A stretch of DNA of 64,000 bases from Pseudomonas gingeri. Its GTDB lineage: Bacteria; Pseudomonadota; Gammaproteobacteria; Pseudomonadales; Pseudomonadaceae. The stretch is from positions 1 through 64,000 of the forward strand of contig NZ_JACAPR010000031.1 of the NCBI RefSeq assembly GCF_013385635.1, written 5' to 3'. A program made the translations under genes and the position numbers. Below, piece after piece: positions 1-8,145 of the stretch. Numbering within the stretch: the stretch's first letter is position 1; each line of letters opens with the position of its first letter. The notes beneath the pieces are model-generated. The model worked only from the letters and a program-made list of their open reading frames with translations. It was not told the DNA's origin and did no database searches.

Positions 1-66
1 GAGGGCACGAATGGCGTTGGCCAGAGTACGCTGGCTCGGTTTCAGAATCGGTTGCGGGTTGGACAT
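1..66 (-). CDS. Transketolase, N-terminal fragment (cut by window edge)
   Basis: Only the first 22 codons are inside the window. They read MSNPQPILKPSQRTLANAIR followed by Ala-Leu. The LANAIRAL string is typical of the very start of transketolases, where it leads into the thiamine-diphosphate domain. It lies downstream of the RpiB-type isomerase on the same strand with an 80-base gap, so the two are probably co-transcribed. Transketolase uses erythrose-4-phosphate, the expected product of a tetritol pathway built from the neighbouring genes, which supports the call. The identification rests on a short stretch; the rest of the gene is needed to confirm it. Confidence 0.6.
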   Translation of the reverse strand, partial: MSNPQPILKPSQRTLANAIRAL

Positions 67-146
67 TTCTTGGGCTCTTGTTGATTTTTATTTCAGTCCC
101 TGGTGCTTATCCGACCAGACTTCATGCAGGCGCGACGGTCCCGCCC

Positions 147-626
147 TCAAAGGCTGGTCAATGCCCTATTCGCCGCCTCGACCGCGGTGATCCGCTCGAC
201 CTTCGGGCCGGAGCGCTCGGCTTCGAAGTCGGACTCAAGGAAGATTTTCACAATGCTCTTGGCCAACTCGGGACCGATCACCCGTGCACCAATGGACAGG
301 ATCTGCGCATCGTTGCTTTTGCGCGCACGCTCGGCCGAATAGGTGTCGTGGGCCTGGGCCGCACGTACGCCCTTGATCTTGTTCGCGGAAATGGCCATGC
401 CGATGCCGGTACCGCAAATCAGGATGCCCAGGCGATGCTCCCCGGCACTCACGGCAGTCGCGACCGTGGCCGCGATATCCGGGTAAAGCACCGGACTGGA
501 GGAGTAGCAGCCGAAATCCTGGAGCCTGTAGCCCAAACCTTCGATATGGAGCTTGAGCAGCTCCTTGAGCTCGTAGCCGGCCTCGTCGCTGCCGACGGCT
601 ACCGAAAACAGTGTGTTTGCATCCAT
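147..626 (-). CDS. RpiB/LacAB-family sugar-phosphate isomerase
   Basis: A 159-residue protein of the RpiB family. The family signature is visible as GSDEAGYELK near residues 13-22 and the CGTGIGM loop near 70-76, which holds the catalytic Cys and the phosphate-binding Gly residues. RpiB homologues isomerise aldose and ketose phosphates. In tetritol pathways a member called DerI converts D-erythrulose-4-phosphate to D-erythrose-4-phosphate, which fits the DhaK/DhaL kinase and dehydrogenase encoded divergently and the transketolase that follows. The start is supported by an AGGA ribosome site eight bases upstream. Ribose-5-phosphate isomerase is the alternative role; the specific substrate is inferred from context. 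Confidence 0.85.
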   Translation of the reverse strand: MDANTLFSVAVGSDEAGYELKELLKLHIEGLGYRLQDFGCYSSSPVLYPDIAATVATAVSAGEHRLGILICGTGIGMAISANKIKGVRAAQAHDTYSAERARKSNDAQILSIGARVIGPELAKSIVKIFLESDFEAERSGPKVERITAVEAANRALTSL

Positions 627-663
627 AAGTTTTCCTCCGCCGCCTGACAGAAACCCAGGCAGC

Positions 664-675
664 GATCAAATGATC
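664..675. promoter_or_regulatory. Candidate SorC-type operator, left copy (GATCAAATGATC)
   Basis: GATCAAATGATC lies 38 bases upstream of the isomerase start. It is itself an inverted repeat (GATCA-AA-TGATC), and its exact reverse complement recurs at 845-856 in front of the transporter operon. On the minus strand it follows a TTGACA at 723-728 and a TAATAC at 697-702; their 20-base spacing is longer than ideal. I infer binding by the SorC-family regulator encoded at 7004-7987. Confidence 0.5.
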
Positions 676-800
676 ACGCAATGAAATTTTGCACAAGTAT
701 TAGCCCGCCAGAAACAGAGGAGTGTCAAGCGGTTTTTTGAATGATTTATCGCCATAATGACCAACAAGCGGCGGAAACCGCCAAAGAATAGAAAGCCTCG

Positions 801-856
801 TTGACACATACTAGGGATTTGCTTTAAACATATGATCACTCGCCGATCATTTGATC
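801..856 (+). promoter_or_regulatory. Promoter and operator of the tetritol ABC operon
   Basis: TTGACA at 801-806 is a perfect -35 match, followed 16-17 bases later by TTTAAAC around 823-829 as a weak -10. Just downstream are a TGATCA half-site at 833-838 and GATCATTTGATC at 845-856, the exact mirror of the copy at 664-675. A repressor bound there would sit at or after the transcription start. No other feature was seen between the divergent genes at 627 and 895. Confidence 0.5.
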
Positions 857-895
857 GACTTGACCTAACAAGAAAATCAGCAAGAGGACACCCCG

Positions 896-2383
896 ATGGC
901 TACGCCATTACTGCTCCAGGCTGAACATGTCGCCAAAGCCTATGCAGGGATCCCGGCCCTGCGCGACGGGCGCCTCTCTCTCCGTGCAGGTAGCGTGCAC
1001 GCCTTGTGCGGCGGCAACGGTGCAGGCAAATCGACCTTTCTCAGCATCCTCATGGGCATCACCCAGCGTGACGCCGGCAGCATCCTGCTCAATGGCCAAG
1101 CGGTGCATTTCCAGCGCCCCGGCGAGGCGCTCGCCGCCGGCGTGGCGATGATCACCCAGGAGCTGGAACCGATCCCCTATATGACCGTCGCCGAAAACAT
1201 CTGGCTGGGCCGCGAACCCCGCCGTGCCGGCTGTATCGTCGACAGCCGGGAGCTGAACCGCCGCACCCGCGAATTGCTGCACAGCCTGGAGTTCGAGGTG
1301 GACGCCACCAGCCCCATGCATCGCCTGAGCGTGGCGCAGATCCAGTTGGTGGAAATCGCCAAGGCCTTCAGCCATGACTGCCAGGTGATGATCATGGACG
1401 AGCCGACCTCGGCCATCGGCGAGCGCGAGACTGAAACTTTGTTCAAGGCCATCCGCCGCCTGACCGCCCGCGGCGCGGGGATCATCTATGTATCGCATCG
1501 CTTGAGCGAACTGGCGCAGATTGCCGACGACTACAGCATCTTCCGCGATGGCGCCTTCGTCGAAAGCGGACGCATGGCCGATATCGACCGCGCCCATCTG
1601 GTTCGCGGCATCGTCGGCCAGGAACTGCAACGCATCGATCACAAGATCGGTCGCGAATGCACCACGCAGAACTGCCTGGATGTCGAAGGACTGAGCCGCG
1701 ACGGCGAGTTCCAAGACATCAGCCTGCAACTGCGCCAGGGCGAAATCCTCGGCATCTATGGCCTCATGGGCTCGGGCCGCAGCGAGTTCCTCAACTGCCT
1801 CTACGGCCTCACCGCACCCGACTCGGGGACGGCCACCCTGCAAGGCCGGCCCCTGCCGATCGGCGTGCCGGCGGCAACCATCCGCGCCGGCATGTCGCTG
1901 GTCACCGAGGATCGCAAGGACAGCGGCCTGGTCCTCAGCGGCAGCATCATGGCCAACATCGCCCTCTCGGCCTACAAGCAGCTATCGAGCTGGTCGGTGA
2001 TCAGCGCACGCAAGGAAAACGAACTGGCCCGCAGCATGGTCAAGCGCCTGCAGATCAAGATCTCCTCCCTCGATCTGCCGGTGGCCTCCATGAGCGGCGG
2101 CAACCAGCAGAAAGTGGTGCTCGCCAAATGCCTGTCGACCCAGCCGATCTGCCTGCTCTGCGACGAGCCGACCCGGGGCATCGACGAAGGCGCCAAACAG
2201 GAGATCTACCACCTGCTCGACGAGTTTGTCCGCGCCGGCGGCGCGGCCATCGTGGTCTCGTCCGAAGCCCCGGAACTGCTCCATCTGAGTGATCGCATCG
2301 CGGTATTCAAAGGCGGCCGACTGGTCACCGTCAGCACCGATACCGCTCTTTCCCAGGAAGCCCTGTTGAGTCTCGCCTCATGA
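896..2383 (+). CDS. Sugar ABC transporter, double ATP-binding subunit (RbsA/EryE type)
   Basis: A 495-residue protein with two fused nucleotide-binding halves, the usual length for carbohydrate uptake subfamily 2 (RbsA/MglA/XylG). The first half has Walker A GGNGAGKST at residues 39-47 and Walker B ending MDEPTSAIGE. The second half has the degenerate GLMGSGRSEF loop normal for this family, a SGGNQQKVVLAK signature and CDEPTRGID. It energises uptake together with the permease, which overlaps its last four bases (ATGA), and the binding protein that follows. It is the first gene of a seven-gene run to 6941. The tetritol substrate is inferred from the kinase and isomerase genes, not from this protein. 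Confidence 0.93.
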   Translation: MATPLLLQAEHVAKAYAGIPALRDGRLSLRAGSVHALCGGNGAGKSTFLSILMGITQRDAGSILLNGQAVHFQRPGEALAAGVAMITQELEPIPYMTVAENIWLGREPRRAGCIVDSRELNRRTRELLHSLEFEVDATSPMHRLSVAQIQLVEIAKAFSHDCQVMIMDEPTSAIGERETETLFKAIRRLTARGAGIIYVSHRLSELAQIADDYSIFRDGAFVESGRMADIDRAHLVRGIVGQELQRIDHKIGRECTTQNCLDVEGLSRDGEFQDISLQLRQGEILGIYGLMGSGRSEFLNCLYGLTAPDSGTATLQGRPLPIGVPAATIRAGMSLVTEDRKDSGLVLSGSIMANIALSAYKQLSSWSVISARKENELARSMVKRLQIKISSLDLPVASMSGGNQQKVVLAKCLSTQPICLLCDEPTRGIDEGAKQEIYHLLDEFVRAGGAAIVVSSEAPELLHLSDRIAVFKGGRLVTVSTDTALSQEALLSLAS

Positions 2384-3375
2384 ACAGTAAAATCCTTGCC
2401 GCCCCCGCCCCCCTCCCCGTATCCACGACCAGCCGCCCGCGCGCGCGCCTGCGCCTGGCCCTGGACCGCTTCGGCCTGCCGCTGGTGTTTATCCTGCTGT
2501 GCATCGCCATGGCCTTTGCCAGCGAGTACTTCATGACCTGGCGCAACTGGATGGACATCCTGCGCCAGACCTCCATCAACGGTATTCTCGCCGTGGGCAT
2601 GACCTATGTGATCCTGACCAAGGGCATCGACCTCTCGGTCGGCTCGATTCTGGCCTTCGCCGGCCTGTGCAGCGCCCTGGTGGCGACCCAGGGTCATGGC
2701 CTGCTGGCGTCGGTCAGCGCCGGGATGTTCGCCGGAGCCATGCTTGGCGTGGTCAACGGTTTCATGGTTGCCAACCTGTCGATCCCGCCGTTTGTCGCGA
2801 CCCTGGGCATGCTCAGCGTCGCCCGCGGCATGACCTTCATCCTCAATGACGGCAGCCCGGTCACCGACCTGCCCGACAGCTACCTGGCCCTGGGCATCGG
2901 CAAGATCGGCCCGATCGGCGTGCCGATCATCATCTTCGCGGTGGTCGCGCTGATCTTCTGGATGGTCCTGCGCTACACCACCTACGGCCGCTATATCTAC
3001 GCCGTGGGCGGCAACGAAAAGAGCGCCCGCACCTCAGGGATCGGCGTGCGCAAGGTGATGTTCTCGGTCTATGTGGTCTCGGGGCTGCTGGCCGGACTGG
3101 CCGGCGTCGTGCTCTCGGCACGAACCACCTCCGCCCTGCCCCAGGCCGGCACGTCCTATGAGCTGGACGCCATCGCCGCCGTGGTGATCGGTGGCACCAG
3201 CCTCTCCGGTGGCACCGGGAGCATTGTCGGCACCCTGTTCGGCGCCCTGCTGATCGGCGTGATCAACAACGGCCTGAACCTGCTCGGGGTGTCCTCGTAT
3301 TACCAACAAGTCGCCAAGGGGCTGATCATCGTGTTCGCGGTGCTGATCGATGTCTGGCGCAAGAAAAAACGCTGA
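2380..3375 (+). CDS. Sugar ABC transporter permease (RbsC type)
   Basis: A 331-residue, very hydrophobic protein of the BPD_transp_2 (RbsC/AraH) family. About ten membrane helices can be picked out after a basic N-terminal segment of roughly 30 residues. The segment GMTYVILTKGIDLSVGSILAF (about 70-90) and AAVVIGGTSLSGGTGS near residues 270-285 are hallmarks of ribose-type permeases, where they form the substrate path and the contact with the ATPase. The start overlaps the stop of the ATPase gene, indicating translational coupling. Function: inner-membrane channel for the sugar or polyol delivered by the binding protein at 3433. Confidence 0.93.
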   Translation: MNSKILAAPAPLPVSTTSRPRARLRLALDRFGLPLVFILLCIAMAFASEYFMTWRNWMDILRQTSINGILAVGMTYVILTKGIDLSVGSILAFAGLCSALVATQGHGLLASVSAGMFAGAMLGVVNGFMVANLSIPPFVATLGMLSVARGMTFILNDGSPVTDLPDSYLALGIGKIGPIGVPIIIFAVVALIFWMVLRYTTYGRYIYAVGGNEKSARTSGIGVRKVMFSVYVVSGLLAGLAGVVLSARTTSALPQAGTSYELDAIAAVVIGGTSLSGGTGSIVGTLFGALLIGVINNGLNLLGVSSYYQQVAKGLIIVFAVLIDVWRKKKR

Positions 3376-3432
3376 GCCAGGCGTTTGCCTTCGCCCCCTG
3401 TCAAACGAACGACAACAATAAAGGTGTTCCCC

Positions 3433-4440
3433 ATGAAGTCAGGTAAAACGGTATTCGCCCTGCTGGCCATGTCCCTGCTGGCCAGCAGCGTCAGCTTCGC
3501 CCAGGGCAAGACCTACAAGATCGGTGCCGCCGTCTATGGCCTCAAGGGCCAGTACATGCAGAACTGGGTCCGCGAGTTGAAGGAGCATCCGGCGGTCAAG
3601 GACGGCACGGTGCAGCTCACGGTATTCGACGGCAACTACGACGCCCTGACCCAGAACAACCAGATCGAGACCATGGTCACCCAACACTACGATGCGATCA
3701 TCTTCGTGCCGATCGACACCAAGGCCGGGGTCGGTGCCGTGCTCCGCGCCCAGGAAAGCGACGTGCCGGTGATCGCCTCCAACACCAGGGTCGCCAGCGC
3801 CAACGTGCCCTTCATCGGCAACGACGATGTCGAGGGCGGGCGCCTCCAGGCCCAGGCCATGGTCGACAAGCTCAAGGGCAAGGGCACCGTGGCCATCATC
3901 CAGGGCCCGATCGGCCAGTCGGCGCAGATCGATCGGCAAAAGGGTGAAATCGAAGTGCTGCTGAAGAACCCGGGCATCAAGGTCATCGAGATGAAGACCG
4001 CCAACTGGTCGCGCTCCGAGGCCCTGACCCTGACCGAAGACTGGCTCAACGCCCACCCCAACGGCGGCATCTCCGGCATCATTGCGCAGAACGACGACAT
4101 GGCCCTGGGCGCCCTGCAAGCGGTGAAATCCCGAGGCCTGTCGCCAAATGACGTCCCCATCACCGCGATCGACGGCATGCCCGACGCCATCCAGGCGGCG
4201 AAGAAAGACGAAGTCACCACCTTCCTGCAGGACGCCCAGGCGCAGTCCCAGGGCGCCCTCGACATGGCCCTGCGCACCCTGGCCGGCAAGGACTACAAGC
4301 CGCAATCGACGATCTGGGAGCGTTATGCCAAGGAAGTGAAATGGGGCGACGGCACCGACAAGGCGTACATTCTGCCGTGGGTGCCGGTGACCGGTAACAA
4401 CGCCGATGCCCTGTACACGCAGGTCACCGGCACCAAGTAA
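3433..4440 (+). CDS. Periplasmic sugar/polyol-binding protein (RbsB-like)
   Basis: A 335-residue Peripla_BP_4 protein. Starting at the ATG at 3433 gives a clear Sec signal peptide (KSGKT, then a Leu/Ala-rich core, cleavage likely after SFA at about residue 23). The mature protein begins KTYKIGAAVYGLKGQYMQNW and continues with the LTVFDGNYDALTQNNQIE pattern of ribose-type binding proteins. An in-frame upstream codon would add 16 residues and spoil the signal peptide, so it was not used. It captures the substrate for the permease and ATPase genes just upstream and presumably determines operon specificity. Confidence 0.92.
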   Translation: MKSGKTVFALLAMSLLASSVSFAQGKTYKIGAAVYGLKGQYMQNWVRELKEHPAVKDGTVQLTVFDGNYDALTQNNQIETMVTQHYDAIIFVPIDTKAGVGAVLRAQESDVPVIASNTRVASANVPFIGNDDVEGGRLQAQAMVDKLKGKGTVAIIQGPIGQSAQIDRQKGEIEVLLKNPGIKVIEMKTANWSRSEALTLTEDWLNAHPNGGISGIIAQNDDMALGALQAVKSRGLSPNDVPITAIDGMPDAIQAAKKDEVTTFLQDAQAQSQGALDMALRTLAGKDYKPQSTIWERYAKEVKWGDGTDKAYILPWVPVTGNNADALYTQVTGTK

Positions 4441-4494
4441 GCGTCTGCCCAATCGAAAACCCGGGCCGGGTCCGGCCCGTATGGAGTGTATGCA

Positions 4495-5253
4495 ATGTCC
4501 AATTTCTGGAACCAGGCGTTCGACCTCGACGGCCGCTGCGCCGTGATCACCGGTGGCGCCGCCGGTATCGGTCTGGCCTGTGCCAGCCTGCTGGTGGAGC
4601 GCGGTGCCAGGGTCGCCCTGCTGGACCGCGATCCGGCGGTGGTCGACGTGGCGGCCAGCCTCGGCGCCGGGCACATCGGCCTGGCCGTCGATCTTCGCCA
4701 GCTCGACCAGGTGCAGACCGCCGTCGACCAGGCCGCCACGCACCTCGGCCAACTGGACTATCTGGTCAACAGCGCGGGGGTCGCCCTGCTGGACAAGGCC
4801 ATGGACGTCAACGAAAACGCCTGGGACACCACCCTGGACATCAACCTCAAGGCCAGTTTCTTCGTGGCCCAGGCCTGCGCCCGGCACATGATCGGGCAAG
4901 GTAACGGCCGCATCGTCAACCTCGCGTCCCAGGCCGCCGTGATTGGCCTGGACCGGCATGTGGCCTACTGTGCAAGCAAGGCCGCGGTGGTCGGCATGAC
5001 CAAGGTACTGGCCATGGAGTGGGCAGCCCATGGCATCAATGTCAACGCGGTATCCCCGACCATCGTTGAAACGGCCCTGGGCAAGAAGGCCTGGGCCGGC
5101 GAACTCGGTGAACGGGCAAAATTGCAGATCCCGGTCGGACGCTTCGCCCAGCCGGAAGAAATCGCCGGGCTGGTGCTTTATCTGCTCAGCGATGCGGCCA
5201 GGATGATCACCGGCGAGAACGTGGTGATCGACGGCGGCTACAGCATCCAGTAA
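4495..5253 (+). CDS. Short-chain dehydrogenase, probable tetritol dehydrogenase
   Basis: A 252-residue classical SDR. The cofactor loop TGGAAGIG is at residues 19-26, the NSAG motif follows, and the catalytic residues are Ser145, Tyr158 and Lys162 (YCASK). The C-terminal VIDGGYSIQ is typical of NAD-dependent polyol dehydrogenases. The start at 4495 has GGAG eight bases upstream; the in-frame GTG at 4486 overlaps that ribosome site. Placed between a sugar transporter and a DhaK/DhaL kinase, it most likely oxidises the imported tetritol to erythrulose, as D-threitol dehydrogenases do in the described mycobacterial pathways. The exact substrate is not visible in the sequence. Confidence 0.85.
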   Translation: MSNFWNQAFDLDGRCAVITGGAAGIGLACASLLVERGARVALLDRDPAVVDVAASLGAGHIGLAVDLRQLDQVQTAVDQAATHLGQLDYLVNSAGVALLDKAMDVNENAWDTTLDINLKASFFVAQACARHMIGQGNGRIVNLASQAAVIGLDRHVAYCASKAAVVGMTKVLAMEWAAHGINVNAVSPTIVETALGKKAWAGELGERAKLQIPVGRFAQPEEIAGLVLYLLSDAARMITGENVVIDGGYSIQ

Positions 5254-5288
5254 TCGGCTCAGACCTTACAAGAACAAGGAAACACGCC

Positions 5289-6290
5289 ATGAATCGAGTC
5301 ATCAACGATCCGGACCAGGTAGTCGAGGACATGCTCAAGGGCATCCTCGTGGCCCATCCGGAACTGGCCCAGTACGAAGCCAATCCACGGGTCATCGGCA
5401 AGCGCACGCCCTCACCGGCGGGTCGGGTGGGGATTGTCACCGGTGGCGGCTCCGGCCATGAACCGGCCTTCCTGGGTTATGTCGGCCCCGGCCTGGTCGA
5501 TGCCGTGGCCGTCGGCGAAATATTTTCCTCGCCCACCGCCAAGAGCTTCTTCGACGCCTTCCGCGCCGCTGACCAGGGCGCAGGCGTCGCCTGCCTGTAC
5601 GGCAACTACGCCGGCGACAACATGAACGTCAAGCTGGCGATGAAAATGGCCGCCAGCAAGGACATGAACATTCGCACCGTGGTCGCCAACGATGACGTGG
5701 CCTCCGCCCCGCCGGCCGATATCGCCAAGCGCCGTGGTGTCGCCGGGGAGATCTTCATGTGGAAGGTCGGTGGCGCCGCCGCCGCCCAGGGCTACGACCT
5801 GGACGGCGTGATCCGTGTCGCCCGCAAGGCCGTCGACCACTGCCGCTCCATTGGCGTGGGCCTGACCCCGTGCATCATCCCGGCGGTGGGCAAGCCGAAC
5901 TTCCAGATCGCCGACGGCATGATGGAACTGGGGATCGGCCATCACGGCGAACCGGGAATCGAAGTCATCCCTGTCGAGTCCGCCGCTGCCATGGCCGAGC
6001 GCATGCTCGCGCCGATTCTCGCCGACCGCGACTTCAGCCGGGACGACAGCGTGGTGGTGCTGGTCTCCGGCCTGGGCGCGACCCCGGTGATGGAGCTGTA
6101 TATTTTCTACGCCGAAGTCGAACGCCTGCTCAAGACCAAGGGCCTGCGGGTTCATCGCTGCTATATCGGCAATTACTTCACGTCACTGGAAATGATGGGC
6201 GTCACCCTGACCCTGCTCGGACTCGACGCCGAACTGACCACCCTGATCGATCAACCCTGCCGCTCCATCGGCCTGTCGCAGTCGGAGTAA
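5289..6290 (+). CDS. dhaK: Dihydroxyacetone/erythrulose kinase, DhaK subunit
   Basis: A 333-residue DhaK-domain protein. GGGSGHEP (His57) and the GHHGEPGIE segment with His219, the residue that binds the substrate carbonyl as a hemiaminal in DhaK, are intact. Full-length DhaK is about 330-356 residues, so the gene is complete. The separate DhaL subunit follows after three bases. No phosphotransferase DhaM gene is present, so the pair probably uses ATP directly. In tetritol pathways this kinase type makes D-erythrulose-4-phosphate; here the RpiB-type isomerase and transketolase would take the product onward. Glycerone is the alternative substrate. Confidence 0.9.
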   Translation: MNRVINDPDQVVEDMLKGILVAHPELAQYEANPRVIGKRTPSPAGRVGIVTGGGSGHEPAFLGYVGPGLVDAVAVGEIFSSPTAKSFFDAFRAADQGAGVACLYGNYAGDNMNVKLAMKMAASKDMNIRTVVANDDVASAPPADIAKRRGVAGEIFMWKVGGAAAAQGYDLDGVIRVARKAVDHCRSIGVGLTPCIIPAVGKPNFQIADGMMELGIGHHGEPGIEVIPVESAAAMAERMLAPILADRDFSRDDSVVVLVSGLGATPVMELYIFYAEVERLLKTKGLRVHRCYIGNYFTSLEMMGVTLTLLGLDAELTTLIDQPCRSIGLSQSE

Positions 6291-6293
6291 ACC

Positions 6294-6941
6294 ATGAGCC
6301 AGCATTTTTCCAGCAGCACCGGTAGCGCCATCGTTGCCAGCCTGGTCTCGGTGATCGTCGCCAACCGCGAATACCTCAGCGAAGTGGACGGTGCCATCGG
6401 CGACGGCGACCACGGTATCAACATGGCCAAGGGTTTCTCCCGCTGCGGCAAGAGCCTTGAAGGTCGCCAATTGTCCCTGGCCGAGGCGCTTGACGAGCTG
6501 ACCCTGGCCCTGATGGAAGGCATTGGCGGCTCGATGGGGCCACTCTACGGCAGCCTGTTCATCGGCATGGCCGACGAAGTACGGGGCCGCGACGAAATCG
6601 ACGCGGCCAGTTTCGCCCGGCTGCTGCGCGGCGGCCTCACGTCGTTGCAGGACATTACCGATGCGGGTGTCGGCGACAAGTGCCTGATGGACACGCTGAT
6701 CCCCTCCGTGGAAGCCTTCGAACAGGCCCAGGCCAACGGCGCTTCGTTCCATGACGCCTTGAACCGGATGAAAAGCGCGGCCTCACAGGGCCGGGACTCC
6801 ACCCGCGACCTGGTGGCGAAAATCGGTCGGGCCAGCCGCCTGGGCGAGCGCTCCCTGGGCGTGCTGGATGCCGGCGCGGTGTCCTGCTGCCTGATCCTCA
6901 CCAACCTCGCCGAATCGGTGCAAGCGCAACTGCTCGACTGA
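6294..6941 (+). CDS. dhaL: Dihydroxyacetone/erythrulose kinase, DhaL subunit
   Basis: A 215-residue DhaL-domain protein, the nucleotide-binding half of the split kinase. The Mg-ADP-binding Asp cluster appears as DGAIGDGDHG at residues 32-41 (Asp32, Asp37, Asp39), and the helical bundle continues with GGSMGPLYGS and AASQGRDSTRDLVAKIGRASRLGERSLG. It begins three bases after dhaK and is the last gene of the operon before a hairpin at 6953-6989. ATP-dependent partners of this kind transfer phosphate from ATP, whereas PTS-linked DhaL keeps ADP bound; the absence of dhaM here points to the first mode. Confidence 0.9.
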   Translation: MSQHFSSSTGSAIVASLVSVIVANREYLSEVDGAIGDGDHGINMAKGFSRCGKSLEGRQLSLAEALDELTLALMEGIGGSMGPLYGSLFIGMADEVRGRDEIDAASFARLLRGGLTSLQDITDAGVGDKCLMDTLIPSVEAFEQAQANGASFHDALNRMKSAASQGRDSTRDLVAKIGRASRLGERSLGVLDAGAVSCCLILTNLAESVQAQLLD

Positions 6942-6952
6942 GCGTCCACCGC

Positions 6953-6989
6953 CCCTGATCGGACGCTCGTCGAGGCGCGCCGATCAGGG
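6953..6989. terminator. Hairpin between convergent dhaL and sorC-type genes
   Basis: CCCTGATCGG at 6953-6962 pairs perfectly with CCGATCAGGG at 6980-6989 across a 17-base loop. It lies between two convergent genes and so could end transcription in both directions, although neither strand has a long T tract after it. Confidence 0.45.
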
Positions 6990-7003
6990 TACTCCCGAGC
7001 CCT

Positions 7004-7987
7004 TCAGACGAGTTTGCGCGTCGCATCGTCAAGCGCGAGGATGGTGTAGGCATTGGACACCGTCGTCGCCAGGGTATTGATCACCCCGGAGCGCAATGCG
7101 CCGAGCGTCGCCGCCGCCTTGGTATTCTCGCTGGCAATCGCCACCACGTCGGGAATCCGCGCCAGTTCCTGAACCGACAGCCCGATCACCCGCCCCTGCA
7201 TGGTGTTGACCGCCGGCTGGCCATGGATGTCGATGAAGTCGTACCCCATCATGTCGCCCACCGTACCGGACAGTCGCGCCTGGGCGATCTCCTGGGGCGA
7301 GAACCAGCCCATGCGCACCATGTTGCTGTTCTCGCTCATGTCGCCGATGCCGATCAGCGCGATATCGGCGCGACGGGCCCGATCCAGGGTCGAACGTACC
7401 GTATCGTTGTTGATCAGGGCGCTGCGCAACTCATGGTTGGCCACCAGCGCCGGTGCGTAGAGGGTTTCGCTTTCCGCACCGAAGCGCAGGGCAAGCCGAC
7501 GGCAGATGTGGTCGGGGTTCATGTATTCGCCAGCCTTGAGCGAACCGCCGATGGCGCAGACGAACGTGCAATTGCGCGTCACCGGCAGGAACACGTTTTC
7601 AGCCACGGCACCGACATTGCGGCCCATGCCGACGGCGACGATCATGCCGTCATCCAGGGTCTTGTTCAGGTAGTGGGCCACCAGGCTGGCCACCGCCGAA
7701 CGCTGGGCGTCCGGGTCACCGTGATCGACGGCGATCAACGCCCGGTCCAGCTTGAAGCGCTCGACCAGCGTCTGCTCCAGCTCGCTGTTCATCGCAGGGT
7801 GTTGCAGTACCCGCACTTCGACAATCCCTTCGTCGCGCGCGCGCTTGAGCAGCCGGCTGACTTTTGCCCGGGACAACTCGAAGCGCTTGGCAATAGCCTC
7901 CTGCGTGATGTTCTCAAGGTAATAAAGCATGGCAACGTCCGTCATCAGATCGATGTCACTGGGGCCGCGCTGTGCACTGTCACTCAT
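7004..7987 (-). CDS. SorC/DeoR-family sugar-responsive regulator (EryD-like)
   Basis: A 327-residue regulator with an N-terminal helix-turn-helix (AMLYYLENITQEAIAKRFEL, then SRAKVSRLLKRARDEGIV, about residues 17-55) and a large C-terminal sugar-phosphate-binding domain of the SorC type. Members such as EryD control tetritol and polyol operons and are released by a phosphorylated intermediate. The start at 7987 (MSDSAQ) has GGAAGC about eight bases upstream; an ATG four codons earlier is possible but has a weaker site, and a longer N-terminus to 8125 lacks conserved sequence. It is convergent with the operon it probably controls through the GATCAAATGATC pair at 664-675 and 845-856. Confidence 0.85.
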   Translation of the reverse strand: MSDSAQRGPSDIDLMTDVAMLYYLENITQEAIAKRFELSRAKVSRLLKRARDEGIVEVRVLQHPAMNSELEQTLVERFKLDRALIAVDHGDPDAQRSAVASLVAHYLNKTLDDGMIVAVGMGRNVGAVAENVFLPVTRNCTFVCAIGGSLKAGEYMNPDHICRRLALRFGAESETLYAPALVANHELRSALINNDTVRSTLDRARRADIALIGIGDMSENSNMVRMGWFSPQEIAQARLSGTVGDMMGYDFIDIHGQPAVNTMQGRVIGLSVQELARIPDVVAIASENTKAAATLGALRSGVINTLATTVSNAYTILALDDATRKLV

Positions 7988-8145
7988 GAGAGCTTCCATT
8001 TCCGCATCAAAAACCCATTGTCCCCATTCGATACGGGTCAAGTCCAGTGGCGGGAGGGCGAAAAACGGCCGTGGCCCGCCACCCGTCCCCGCGAGACAGG
8101 CGCCCGGCTGGCCGGCCTGCCCCACGGGATCGTTGCTGCGGCCCT

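Noticed and set aside
3439..5031. 530-codon open frame on the minus strand over the binding protein and dehydrogenase
   Set aside because: Antisense shadow of two well-supported genes; low-complexity His/Gly/Asp-rich translation and no domain.
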